From positions 3,990,001 through 4,054,000 of the forward strand of contig JAWQEG010000166.1 in assembly GCA_033782935.1 (NCBI GenBank): DNA of 64,000 bases, in the 5' to 3' direction. Positions 43,510 to 55,044 of the stretch are shown one piece after another. Within the stretch, counting starts at the first letter, position 1; each line of letters starts with the position of its first letter. The notes beneath the pieces were generated by a model. The model was not told the DNA's origin. It searched no databases and worked only from the letters and a program-made list of their open reading frames with translations. Both the position numbers and the translations under genes were made by a program. Source of the DNA: Petrolisthes cinctipes. Its lineage: Eukaryota > Arthropoda > Malacostraca > Decapoda > Porcellanidae.

Positions 43510-43664
43510 TGAGTGTGTGTGTGTTAATTTTCCTATATTTCCACCTGGGCCATCCCGCTGCGAGAGGTGAGTAACGTCGCTGGCAACAGTGTATATGTTT
43601 GTTATTGTGGAAGTGCTGGACGAAAGTTGGGCTCATCAATACTTCTTCTGTAGTGAACCTCAGC

Positions 43665-45410
<1,746 letters not shown>

Positions 45411-45481
<71 letters not shown>

Positions 45482-45634
45482 TTACAAGGAGTTACAAGGA
45501 GTTACAAGGAAAAGAAGTACCCTAGGGGACCTTATGATCCATACAAAGAGGGTACCTGTGGGTTTAGTTGCGCAAGTAGGCGACCGTCCTCGAATGTGTT
45601 ATGTGAAACCATCAAGGAACACTCGCACAACGGC
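45411..45634 (-). repeat. CR1-like element A: 3' end with (GA)n and short tandem tail
   Basis: Downstream of the ORF2 stop come a ~130-bp 3' UTR and GAGTTACAAG repeated three times (45478-45510, plus strand). A (GA)n run of about 32 units follows, consistent with the short tandem 3' tails of CR1-group elements. Confidence 0.65.
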
Positions 45635-48361
45635 TTAAACACCTAGACGGTGATTTAAGGCTTTGTCTAATCTGGACTTGAACTGATCCACAGAGTTGCT
45701 GTTGACTACATCAGCAGGAAGCGCGTTCCAAGTACCGCAGATGCTATATGTAAAGAACCTACCACACAGATCACGGTTGTATCGCTTCAGTTCAAGTTTG
45801 TAGCCATGATTCCTGGTTGTGCCCTCACTGAGTTGGAAAATGTCCCTGTAGTCTACATTGTCAAAGCCTCGTAGTATTTTAAACACTTCGATAAGCTGAC
45901 CACGCAGTCTCCGGGTTTCCAAAGAGAACAGGTCGAGTTCTACCAACCGATCTTTATAGCTCTTGTGTCTAAGAGAGGGTATAAGTTTGGTTGCCCTGGC
46001 TTGCACTCGTTCCAATCTCGCGATATCCTTTCTGTAAGAAGGACTCCAAAACTGGACTGCATACTCCAGGTGCGGTCGGACAAGGGAATTGTACAGACAA
46101 AGTACTATCTCCTTGTTCCGGTATCCAAACTGTCGCTTTATGTACCCTAACATCCTTTGGGCTTTCTTCTCAGCCTCAATACACTGCTTTGAGAACTTGA
46201 GGTCACTGGTGATAGTTACACCCAAGTCTTTCTCAGTATCAGTGCTTACGAGAGCATTGCCCTTAAGGTTATACTCTGTTCGGGGGTTTCTGTGGCCTAT
46301 ATGCATAACTTTGCATTTGTTCACGTTAAATGGCATTTGCCACGGGTCAGACCACTCCCCGATCTTCCTAAGATCTTCTTGTAAGCGGGTAGTATTTCCT
46401 TCTTTCGCGACATTCATACCAAGCTTAGTATCATCGGCGAATTTGGAAATCTTGGCAACCATGTCACCATCCACGTCATTAACATAGATGATAAACAGTA
46501 GTGGTCCCAGAACAGAACCATGGGGAACACCGCTAGTAACGGGCACCCACTCTGAAGCCTGTCCATTCACTACCACCCGCTGCCGTCTGTCACTTAGCCA
46601 GTTCTCTATCCAATTTGCCACATTTCCGTCTATGCCCAGTGCACGCACTTTCCGAAGGAGACGGCGGTGGGGTACCTTATCAAAGGCTTTCTGAAAGTCT
46701 AAGTAGACAACATCGACCGCTTTATCCCGATCATGCTCACTGAAAACAAAATGGAAGAATTCCACCAGATTTGTGAGGCATGACCGGTGCTGCCGGAACC
46801 CATGCTGGGAACCCCTCAGTAGCAAATTTGATTCTAAGTGTGCTGTTATTTTGTCCACCATGATGCTCTCCATGAGTTTACAGACTATCGAGGTTAAACT
46901 GATGGGTCTGTAGTTTGACGGTTGGCTAGCATCTCCCTTCTTGAAGATAGGAGTCACCTCTGCCTCACGCCAGTCTCTAGGAACGCATCCTGTCTGGATT
47001 ACCCTGTTGAAGACCATGCACAGGTGCCGTGATACTTCACCATGCACTTCTTTCAACACTCTAGGTAAGAACCTATCCGGACCGGGGGACTTGTTTGCTT
47101 TTAATTCGATTATTTTTCTCTCGATTTCTTCTTGGGTGAAGACCATTGACTCCAACTTCTCACTGAAGGAGTCCAAAGGTTCGGGAATGGGACCACTCTC
47201 CTCAGAGAACACTGAAGAGAAGTACTCATTTAAGAGGTTAGCATTTTCTGCATCAGAGTGCATCAATGCTCCATCCTCATTCACCAAGGGACCGATCCTG
47301 CGTCGGATTGGTTTACGGCCATTCACATAACTGAAAAACTCCTTGGGGTTCTCTTTGCAGAGTCTAGCCACACGGACCTCCTCAGCACGCTTAGCCGCCC
47401 TTATTTTGGACTTCACGTTTCGATTCAGTCTTCTATGACCGTCAAAGTCCCCAGATGCCTTCGCTCGACGATACGCAGTTCTCCTCTCCCTTAGTAGGTT
47501 ACGGATTTCCCGATTAAACCACTTAGGTTGAATGAACTTCTGACCTGTTTCCTTCAGAGGAATAAAGCGCGACTGAAGTTCCATGAAGGAAGACAAGAAT
47601 GACCTCCACAGATCATCAGCACTCTCTCCCTCCTCTAGTTCCATTTCAGCAACGCTTTCACGAAGACCTGCAAAGTTCGCTCTCCCCATGTCTAATTTTC
47701 TATGCACCGGGGTCACGGACTCCATATTAGGGACCTTAACTGAAAATCTTATAAGCTTGTGGTCGCTTCCACCTATTTCTTCGTTTACAGAGAGGTCTTG
47801 AATGATGTCTTCTTCGGATGTGAGGACCAAGTCGAGTATGTTAGCACCTCTTGTTGGCTCCCTTACCCATTGAGTGAGGAATTCATCATTTACAAACTCC
47901 AAGAGTGGTGTGTTCTCGGCAGAGGGCTCTCTGGTTTCCCAGTCAACATGTGTGTTGAAGTCCCCCATAAGGATGCACACCCTGCCGTCCACTAGTTCAC
48001 CCAGCAACTGGTATAGGTCCCTGTCCATCTCATTGAGTTGTCCAGGGGGTCTATAAAGCAGCAGGGTTCTGTATTTTGCAGTGCCTATTTCTAGGTCAAC
48101 TCCAAGGAGCTCGTGGTTCGATGTGATGTTGCAGGTCATCGATTTGATGGAGTTCTTTACATACAACAGCACACCACCACCCCCTCTGTCCTCTCTATCT
48201 TTGTGGAAGAGTTGGTAGCCTGGAATCACGAATTCCCCTTCAAGATCTCTGTCTGAGGTTCTCAACCATGACTCCGTTATGGCCACCATCTCGGGTTCCT
48301 CTGTCGCAACGAGGGCCCGCAGTTCCAAAAACTTGTTTCGGATGGACCTGGCGTTGAACAA
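45635..48361 (-). CDS. CR1-like retrotransposon A, ORF2 (endonuclease + RT)
   Basis: An uninterrupted 908-codon ORF2. The endonuclease starts at residue 1 (FNARSIRNKF), with AITESWLR, GDFNTHVDW and SDHKLIRF. RT follows: NYRPISLTS near 480, YLDFQKAFDKV (motif A) near 565, GVPHGSVLGPLLF (motif B) near 620 and FADDTKLG (motif C) near 650. It ends in the usual CR1/Jockey-type thumb (NSLVRPHLEYAVQFWSP) and a conserved C-terminus (FFTYSICGTWNALP). Motif B reads PHGS where PQGS is standard, including in the neighbouring element B; that change could weaken activity. ORF1 lies 35 bp upstream. Confidence 0.93.
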   Translation of the reverse strand: MFNARSIRNKFLELRALVATEEPEMVAITESWLRTSDRDLEGEFVIPGYQLFHKDREDRGGGGVLLYVKNSIKSMTCNITSNHELLGVDLEIGTAKYRTLLLYRPPGQLNEMDRDLYQLLGELVDGRVCILMGDFNTHVDWETREPSAENTPLLEFVNDEFLTQWVREPTRGANILDLVLTSEEDIIQDLSVNEEIGGSDHKLIRFSVKVPNMESVTPVHRKLDMGRANFAGLRESVAEMELEEGESADDLWRSFLSSFMELQSRFIPLKETGQKFIQPKWFNREIRNLLRERRTAYRRAKASGDFDGHRRLNRNVKSKIRAAKRAEEVRVARLCKENPKEFFSYVNGRKPIRRRIGPLVNEDGALMHSDAENANLLNEYFSSVFSEESGPIPEPLDSFSEKLESMVFTQEEIERKIIELKANKSPGPDRFLPRVLKEVHGEVSRHLCMVFNRVIQTGCVPRDWREAEVTPIFKKGDASQPSNYRPISLTSIVCKLMESIMVDKITAHLESNLLLRGSQHGFRQHRSCLTNLVEFFHFVFSEHDRDKAVDVVYLDFQKAFDKVPHRRLLRKVRALGIDGNVANWIENWLSDRRQRVVVNGQASEWVPVTSGVPHGSVLGPLLFIIYVNDVDGDMVAKISKFADDTKLGMNVAKEGNTTRLQEDLRKIGEWSDPWQMPFNVNKCKVMHIGHRNPRTEYNLKGNALVSTDTEKDLGVTITSDLKFSKQCIEAEKKAQRMLGYIKRQFGYRNKEIVLCLYNSLVRPHLEYAVQFWSPSYRKDIARLERVQARATKLIPSLRHKSYKDRLVELDLFSLETRRLRGQLIEVFKILRGFDNVDYRDIFQLSEGTTRNHGYKLELKRYNRDLCGRFFTYSICGTWNALPADVVNSNSVDQFKSRLDKALNHRLGV

Positions 48362-48396
48362 TAGAACCTTCAGGGAACCCCCAACTGCAGGGCTCC

Positions 48397-49669
48397 CTAT
48401 ACTCTTCCGTTTCCCGGTTTGGTCATTGTCTTGGTAGTGCTGGGGATATCCTTCTTCAGGATCTCAGCGAATGTCTTCTCTGGGGTCACTCTAGCATAGC
48501 GACGAGGGCTCTCCTCCACGCTCGGTCGAGTGCTCCTGAGACATCGTCGGACGGCGTCTTCCATTAATTTGGAAAGCACTTCTTTCCCCTTTAGTGAGAG
48601 ATGTGTGCCATCCCTCTGGTAGAGGTCGTCTCTACCAAAGAGTGAGGTGTAGGGGTCCACAAAGAACACCCCCTCGGCAGTACACAAATCAGCCAGGCGC
48701 TGATTTACTGCAATGTTCTTTGACAGAGCAGTCCCTAAAGGGCCTCTCCTTGGGAGCATGCCAACAACTACCCTTCTGCGGGTTTTTAACCCACAGTCAT
48801 CTACTGCACCGAGCACATCCGAGAGGACTCCTTCGGTCATGCCTACTCTACCATTTCTCAGGTAGATGTCATTACCACTCACCATGAGTGCAATGACAGC
48901 AGATCTGGACGTTTTGAATCCTCTCAGCTTCCTTTCGGAGGTCAGCATTGCCACGACCTGGCAAACAATTCACCTTCACAGAAGTGTGAAGGCGATCTGC
49001 CATTAGGGGTTGCAGCCCTCGTGCCTGGGAATCACCTACAATGTGTATATCCACAGGCCTCTCCTTGGTAGGAGCACGAGATGCCTTGTGAGGAACCCGA
49101 GAGTGTTTTGAATTTCTGCCGGGCTCGTCACTTCCTCCAGGTTGCTTCTTCTTCTTCTTTTCCTTCTTCATTTTCTTTTCCTTCTTACTTGATTCCTCGC
49201 TTTCCTCTAATCCCTCCTCAACTGTCTTGGGTTTTTCTCCCTTCTCCATATTCCCCTCCTCTTTTTCATCACACTTTTCTGCAGTCTCTTTTCCTTCTGC
49301 AGTCTCTTTTCCCTCTTCATTGTTGTTGTTCTTGTTGTTGTTCTTCTTCTTCTTGTTCTTCTTTTTGTTCTTCTTCTTCTTGGTCTTTACCACCGTGGTG
49401 GAGCTCTCCGGTGAAGAAGCTCCTTGGACTGCCTTGTCTCTCACATGGCAGTCACACCTCTGTGAGTCCATTCGGAGAACTTCCTCCTTTAGGGAGTTGT
49501 TCTCCTTCGTGAGCAGTGAGATGTGCTTCATCAACCTCTCCTCGAGTTTGCAAAAGTCGCAGACACTCGAGGAGTCTAGGTCGCTCGCACTCCTCCCACT
49601 GAAGTCCTCACACCAGCGGTACACCTTGCATGTAGTACATGTAAATTTTCTTGCTGATGGACCAGTCAT
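48397..49669 (-). pseudogene. CR1-like retrotransposon A, ORF1 (zinc finger + SGNH esterase), frameshifted
   Basis: From the ATG at 49669: an N-terminal Cys cluster (CTTCKVYRWC ... CDFC), a coiled coil (about residues 45-65), a long Lys/Asn/Glu low-complexity region, then an SGNH-hydrolase domain opening with VDIHIVGDSQARGL. Near 48890-48900 a frameshift moves the reading to the overlapping frame (48954-48397), which continues with SGNDIYLRNG and later DGTHLSLKG. GDS, SGND and DGTHL are esterase blocks I, III and V. PHD-like finger plus esterase is the known ORF1 architecture of CR1/L2-group elements. Apart from this one shift the ORF is intact. Confidence 0.85.
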
Positions 49670-49679
49670 CTCGCTCTAA

Positions 49680-50321
49680 TTCAATTTCAGACCAATAATA
49701 CAAAAGAAAGGGTAATGTGATTTGGTCTCGCATAAGTCTCATCCGCCTACTTCTAGAAGGTTTTCGGTCGTTCGGCCAACAGAAACCTTATGAGCCAAGC
49801 ACACCAACCCTAAGGTCTCCCCTGGGCCGGACGGCCCCAATCGTGCCGCAGCTCCCAACTGAGCAGCACAAGAGTCCTAAGTAAATGGGACTCTGATTTT
49901 TCGACAGGGGTGCTTGAAGTGTAACCGTCGTCCTACTAATCCCTACTAATCCTCCATCCGCGGCCAAACTTAAGGCAAATAGTAAAACTAAATGTCCACG
50001 ACTTAATCCGAGATCTTTTACTGGCCTGGCAGCCAGCGAGGCACGAAAGCTCTCTCACCAAAGAGCAGTCGAGCCTTTAGGCACCTAAGAACGGTCACAG
50101 GGAGCTGGTCAGGCTTATTAATCTAAGAGAATACCTACGGGGGTCCTGAGGCATCTCCATTACTCTTACCCCACACGCCTGAGATCCCTTCAATCTCAGC
50201 CCTTTCGAAACCTGTGAGCGTTAAAAGGCGTTGTTTTAGGAGGTTCCAAAGCCTCCCTTCTCACATGGCATAAGGTAGCTGGTGAGGTCCTTAACAATAA
50301 AAACTTATATCGAAAGTGATG

Positions 50322-50327
<6 letters not shown>
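49680..50327 (-). other. Probable 5' leader of CR1-like element A
   Basis: Non-repetitive, GC-moderate sequence upstream of ORF1 on the minus strand, reaching a 32-nt T run at 50328. It is likely 5' UTR because no other feature begins before the poly-T; this is not proven. Confidence 0.4.
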
Positions 50328-50360
<33 letters not shown>

Positions 50361-50540
50361 GACAGTTGAAGAGCAGTTGTGAAACTTAATATTAACATGA
50401 AGATTTGACAACTCTTAGTCAGGATCCTAATAACGCTACCTTTCTGGCACGGGTAACCCAACTGGACTAAATGTCCCCCAGCATAGCTAGCAAAATTCAA
50501 ACAGATCACACAGGCTCTCTCACCGACAGCAAGGTGGTTG
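50328..50540 (-). other. Possible poly(A)-tailed short insertion
   Basis: On the minus strand ~180 bp of unique sequence ends in a 32-nt poly(A) (plus-strand T run 50328-50359), as for a short retroposed sequence. No clear Pol III boxes, so no SINE family is claimed. Confidence 0.35.
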
Positions 50541-50543
50541 TCT

Positions 50544-50587
<44 letters not shown>

Positions 50588-50887
50588 ACATAGAGAGTTA
50601 CATAGAAACACAGACCACAACAGACCTTACGGTCCAAACGAGGTGACCTGATTAGAAGGTTACTGGTAGAGAATGAATTACTCCCCAGTGATAGTCGTAG
50701 GTAAGGATAGCAAAGTAGAAGGCTCTCTCCCCACCCTCCACTCCCTCCGGCCTGAGCCGTACAGGAAATAAAGTCAGGAATGGGAACCTTGTGGGGTTGG
50801 CAGAAATACTCCACAAGGAAATTTTGTTATAGGAAAGATAGAAAGTAGGTGAAATTTGGCAAACTTGCCACCTGTAATGGGCAAAAA
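50541..50887 (-). repeat. CR1-like element B: 3' UTR and (GA)n tail
   Basis: The 3' UTR of element B, then two copies of GAGAGTTACATA and a (GA)n run of about 22 units (50541-50586), a tail layout parallel to element A. Confidence 0.65.
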
Positions 50888-53716
50888 TTATTCATTAGTA
50901 AACATTGTAAGTCGGGGATTAGACGCAAGGTGTTTATCTAAGCGACGTTTGAAGCTGTCTACGGTGTTACAGTCAATTACGTTACGGGGAAGCCCATTCC
51001 ATAAGTTGACGACTCGGTTAAAAAAGAAATTCTTTGATTCGTGCGAGTTAAAAGATTTGCCTATGATTTTGCAGCCGTTTCCTCTCGTGTAGTTTGATTG
51101 ATCAATAGTGAAATATTTGTTGCAGTCCATATTATCAATGCCTTTGATTATTTTAAATACCTGGATTAAGTCACCTCTCAGTCTACGTTGTGTCAATGGG
51201 AATAGATTTAATTCGCTTAGCCGCTCATCGTACGTTTTATTTCTCAGACTTGGTATCATTTTAGTAACTCTACGTTGGACTCGTTCCAATTTTGCTATAT
51301 CTTTCTGGTAATACGGGCACCAGGCTTGAACACAATACTCCATAAGGGGACGGACCAAGGAATTATACAAAGTGAGGATTGTGTCTTTAGATTTATACTC
51401 GAATGCTCTGCCGATAAAGCCGATAGTTTTATTTGCTTTCTTAATTACTTCCGTACACTGCTGACTGGGTTTTAGGTTACTTGATACTGTTACCCCTAAG
51501 TCTGTCTCTCGATCCACGCTTTTAAGTTGCTTACCATTTAACGAGTAGTTTGCTGCTACGTTATGATGTCCGATGTGGAGCACTTTACATTTATCTGAAT
51601 TGAAGGACATTTGCCAAGTTTTCGCCCAATTTGACAATTTATCGAGATTATCTTGCATTTCTTTAGTCTGTGCGTTAGTGAGTACTGTATTTGCAATTTT
51701 GGTGTCATCGGCAAACTTCGATATTATGCATGAGAGGCCTTCGTCTATGTCGTTTATGTAAACTAGGAATAGGATTGGACCTAAAACTGACCCCTGTGGC
51801 ACCCCACTTGTAACGCCTGTCCAACTAGAGGATTTTCCATTTATTACCACGCGTTGTTTTCGGTTTCTTAGCCAGTTCTCTATCCATCTTACGGTATCGC
51901 CTTGGATTCTGTGTGATTTTAGTTTAGATATTAAGCGTTTATGGGGAACTTTGTCAAAGGCCTTTTGGAAATCTAGATAAATTATGTCTACTGCTTTACT
52001 CTTATCATATTCATTGAAAATGTCATTTAAAAAGTCTAATAGGTTCGTTAGGCAAGAGCGTTTATTACGAAAACCGTGTTGAGTGTCTCTAAGTAAGTTG
52101 TTTTCCTCTAAGTGATTTGTAAGTTTATCTCGTATGATTGTCTCTAGCATTTTGCATACGACTGAGGTTAGGCTGATAGGGCGATAGTTGCTAGGTAGAG
52201 ATTTGCTGCCTTTTTTAAATATTGGTGTTACGTTAGCGAGTTTCCATTCGTCAGGTATTGTTCCAGTGTGTAAAGAATAGTTAAAGAGCAGAGTCAGAGG
52301 TTTTACTATTTCGCTTTTTGCTTCCTTTAATACGCGAGGGGAGATCGTGTCTGGCCCAGGTGACTTATTTACATTTAATTTATCAATACATTTTATTACG
52401 TCACTTTCAGTTATGCTGATATTACTTAATACCTCGGTATTTTCGTTTTGGACTGTTGTTACTGCTGGTATATCGTTCGGGTTTTCTGTAGTAAAGACTG
52501 ATGCAAAGAAAGTGTTAAGGATACCACTCATTCGCTCTTCATCTGTAGTAAAGTCCCCATTCCCATCAAGTAGTGGTCCGATAGTTGACGTGAGTACTTT
52601 CTTATGCCGAATATAACTGTAGAACTCTTTCGGGTTTGTCTTACTTTGATTTGCAACGTGTTTTTCAATGGCCTTTTTACTCTGTTTGATTAACTTTTTG
52701 GCTTTTCTTCGTAAGTCTGAAAACTTGGCCCGCTCGTTATTGTCGTCTGTGATTTTTACTCTATTATGGGCGTTCTTTTTGGCGCGTAAACAGTCGGCTA
52801 TCTCTTTACTCCACCACTTGGGCTTTAAGTTTTGTGCTGAACGTCGGTTTTTTAACGGTATGCTATCTTTGACTGCTTTTGCGTACGCATTAGTGAAAAA
52901 GTTCCATTGTGTATTAATGTTAATAGTGTCTCGCAGACATTTCCAATCGGTATCTTTTAGTATCGCTCTGAGTTGGTGAAAATTAGCTTTTCTAAAGTCG
53001 GGGATTTTTTCGTAGCTGTAATTTATTTCGCTTCTATTGAAATTTATACTGAATGTGATTATGCGGTGGTCGCTATTAGTAAACTCATCACCCACGTTAA
53101 TATTCGCTATCAAGTCTTCTTTTGTTGCAAATACTAGGTCAAGAACGTTATTTCCACGAGTTGGACTATTAACAAATTGGATAAGAGAGCTCTCTTGTAA
53201 GTTAGTATAAAGGTCTTGACCATAGTGAGCTGATAATGGTTCCCCCCACTTTGTTACTGGTAAATTAAAATCGCCAAGAATTACGGCTTCTTGCGTGTTA
53301 CTCATCTCGTTAATTTGTTCATAGATATCACGGTCGGTTTGTACTGCTTGAGCTGGGGGTCTGTATAGTAAGGCTAACAAAAGTTTCATCCCGAATTTAT
53401 TTCTAATGAGTATATATAGTGTGTCTACGTTAGCGATATAGGGCTTTGATAATAGGATCGGTTTGAGGTCATCTTTAATATATAATAGTACTCTGCCTCC
53501 CCTTTTATTAGTTCGACCTTTCTCAAATATTGTATAGCCAGGAATTTTATACTCTGCTAGGAAGTCTCTATTTTCAGTATTTAGCCACGATTCTGTAATG
53601 CCGATTATATCATAATTTTCTGTAAGCGTTATTTCCTCTAGATCTGTGAATTTGTTATGGATGCTGCGAGCGTTAACATAAAAAACCTTTAGACTATTTC
53701 GGTTGGGTAACTGCAC
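50888..53716 (-). CDS. CR1-like retrotransposon B, ORF2 (endonuclease + RT), intact
   Basis: A 942-codon uninterrupted ORF2. Endonuclease: FYVNARSIHNKF near residue 12, GITESWLN, LGDFNLPVTKWG and NSDHRIITF. RT: NYRPISLTS near 515, YLDFQKAFDKV near 600, GVPQGSVLGPILF near 655 and FADDTKIAN near 685, then the LYNSLVRPLMEYCVQAW thumb and a WNGLPRNVIDCN C-terminus. All expected catalytic residues are visible. It is clearly related to element A but diverged and AT-richer. Its ORF1 is present only as a C-terminal stub upstream, so the element is 5'-truncated or rearranged; ORF2 alone might still act in trans. Confidence 0.94.
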   Translation of the reverse strand: MQLPNRNSLKVFYVNARSIHNKFTDLEEITLTENYDIIGITESWLNTENRDFLAEYKIPGYTIFEKGRTNKRGGRVLLYIKDDLKPILLSKPYIANVDTLYILIRNKFGMKLLLALLYRPPAQAVQTDRDIYEQINEMSNTQEAVILGDFNLPVTKWGEPLSAHYGQDLYTNLQESSLIQFVNSPTRGNNVLDLVFATKEDLIANINVGDEFTNSDHRIITFSINFNRSEINYSYEKIPDFRKANFHQLRAILKDTDWKCLRDTININTQWNFFTNAYAKAVKDSIPLKNRRSAQNLKPKWWSKEIADCLRAKKNAHNRVKITDDNNERAKFSDLRRKAKKLIKQSKKAIEKHVANQSKTNPKEFYSYIRHKKVLTSTIGPLLDGNGDFTTDEERMSGILNTFFASVFTTENPNDIPAVTTVQNENTEVLSNISITESDVIKCIDKLNVNKSPGPDTISPRVLKEAKSEIVKPLTLLFNYSLHTGTIPDEWKLANVTPIFKKGSKSLPSNYRPISLTSVVCKMLETIIRDKLTNHLEENNLLRDTQHGFRNKRSCLTNLLDFLNDIFNEYDKSKAVDIIYLDFQKAFDKVPHKRLISKLKSHRIQGDTVRWIENWLRNRKQRVVINGKSSSWTGVTSGVPQGSVLGPILFLVYINDIDEGLSCIISKFADDTKIANTVLTNAQTKEMQDNLDKLSNWAKTWQMSFNSDKCKVLHIGHHNVAANYSLNGKQLKSVDRETDLGVTVSSNLKPSQQCTEVIKKANKTIGFIGRAFEYKSKDTILTLYNSLVRPLMEYCVQAWCPYYQKDIAKLERVQRRVTKMIPSLRNKTYDERLSELNLFPLTQRRLRGDLIQVFKIIKGIDNMDCNKYFTIDQSNYTRGNGCKIIGKSFNSHESKNFFFNRVVNLWNGLPRNVIDCNTVDSFKRRLDKHLASNPRLTMFTNE

Positions 53717-53745
53717 GTTTGCCCGTGTTATTCTGTTTGTTCGTA

Positions 53746-53910
53746 TTACGTTACTTGACCTTGAAGTACCTGGGCAGTCCCGTTTTTTGTACGATGGTTG
53801 ATGACCGCGTCGTTTAGCAAACGTCCTAAACGGGCTGCTCCTACCTGATTCAGATGGACACCATCATCTGAGAACAACGAGTCATCAAAATAAAAGTTGT
53901 CCCATGTGTT

Positions 53911-53911
<1 letters not shown>
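53746..53911 (-). pseudogene. CR1-like retrotransposon B, ORF1 C-terminal stub
   Basis: About 55 codons: WDNFYFDDSLFSDDGVHLNQ, where DGVHLN is esterase block V (DxxH), then the C-terminal helix (GRLLNDAVI) and a stop 30 bp before ORF2. A (GA)n run replaces everything upstream. Confidence 0.8.

Positions 53912-53981
<70 letters not shown>
53912..53981. repeat. (GA)n microsatellite at the CR1-B 5' truncation point
   Basis: About 34 GA units. On the minus strand this resembles the (CT)n 3' tail of CR1 elements, so it may mark a junction with another CR1 3' end. Confidence 0.85.
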
Positions 53982-53985
<4 letters not shown>

Positions 53986-53999
53986 ATGCAACTTTTCAG

Positions 54000-54898
54000 T
54001 GGAAAGGGCAAGTTGCATCAAGAGCTTCCAAATATTGATTCACAATTATAAATATGGATGAACTAGAGACAGGAGAGTGTAGTATGAAGAATGGCCAAAG
54101 TCATGTGGCAGCAGTACTGTATCATTCTGGGTTGAACTGAATAAGAAATTCAGTTGGAGAAAAGTCCATTCCTATAAATGTTCCTTCATTGGCTTTAGCT
54201 TTACTCTCACAACCATTTTTTAAGGTCGTTACTGGAGAGAATATTTCCCTAATGTATGTTTTGCATTGTAAACAAAAAAAATCACCTACAGTTAATATCA
54301 GTTGAAGCAGTTTTACAAATACGGTATGGGCTAAGGTAATGTGTGTGTGTCTTTCATTCCTATAGTGATGAAATAGTGAAGAATATTTGAGTAAAGGATA
54401 TTCCAATGAAGATGTGGCAAAGTAGGATGTGTATAGTTACTTTAGACATGTAAGTGAACAGGTGTGTACACTACAAATAGAAACAATGACATCAAACGTT
54501 TTCGTTAGTGATGAAAAAAATGACACTAATATTATATTCCCTTAATACCTTTCAGTGAGGGTGACAGAGAAGTAATCAAGGGATAGAAGGAGAAGCCACA
54601 GGAATACAAAGGACCTACACACCTAGTCATCTTAGTGAGGCTGCTTGGCCTGGCTAAACTTCTAGTCTACTGGTGTGAGGGAAAGTATAGTAAAGAGGAA
54701 AGTTCCTCCCTTACCCACCACTCCCTCCAACAGAAGCTGGCAGGAAAGGAAGAGATACCATGTAGTATGGAAAAAACTAGCAAGGAATATATATAGGACA
54801 GTTGGGATGGACACATAATGAATACCTGTTTTATAAGATACATGTTATCAGCTCACAATATTTGCAGTATTCTGTAAAAGATAAGAATTAGCTTAAGG
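54000..54898. other. Spacer with a CR1 3'-UTR-like relic
   Basis: 54580-54740 resembles the region 3' of CR1-B (50600-50790) in phrase order (accession of ACCTTACGG/GGACCTAC, CTACTGG.., CCTCCCTTACCCACCACTCC), indicating a decayed tail. The rest is AT-rich and unassigned. Confidence 0.4.
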
Positions 54899-55044
54899 GA
54901 CCCCGTGATGTAGTCAGGAAATTGGAGGTTAGTGAGTCCTTCAACTATTGCCACGAAACATTACCAATAATGAAGGAGCTTGTTTCGTGGCATAGTCAGG
55001 AGGAATCAGAAGCCACCACCAGGTCTCATACACGATCACAGGGC
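54899..55044. mobile_element. ~146-bp MITE (copy 2 of the 26.45-kb family)
   Basis: Ends GACCCCGTGAT and ATCACAGGGCTC are inverted. The interior matches 26451-26593, including TTGCCACGAAACATTACC and the GTTTCGTGGCATAGTCAGG arm. Confidence 0.8.
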
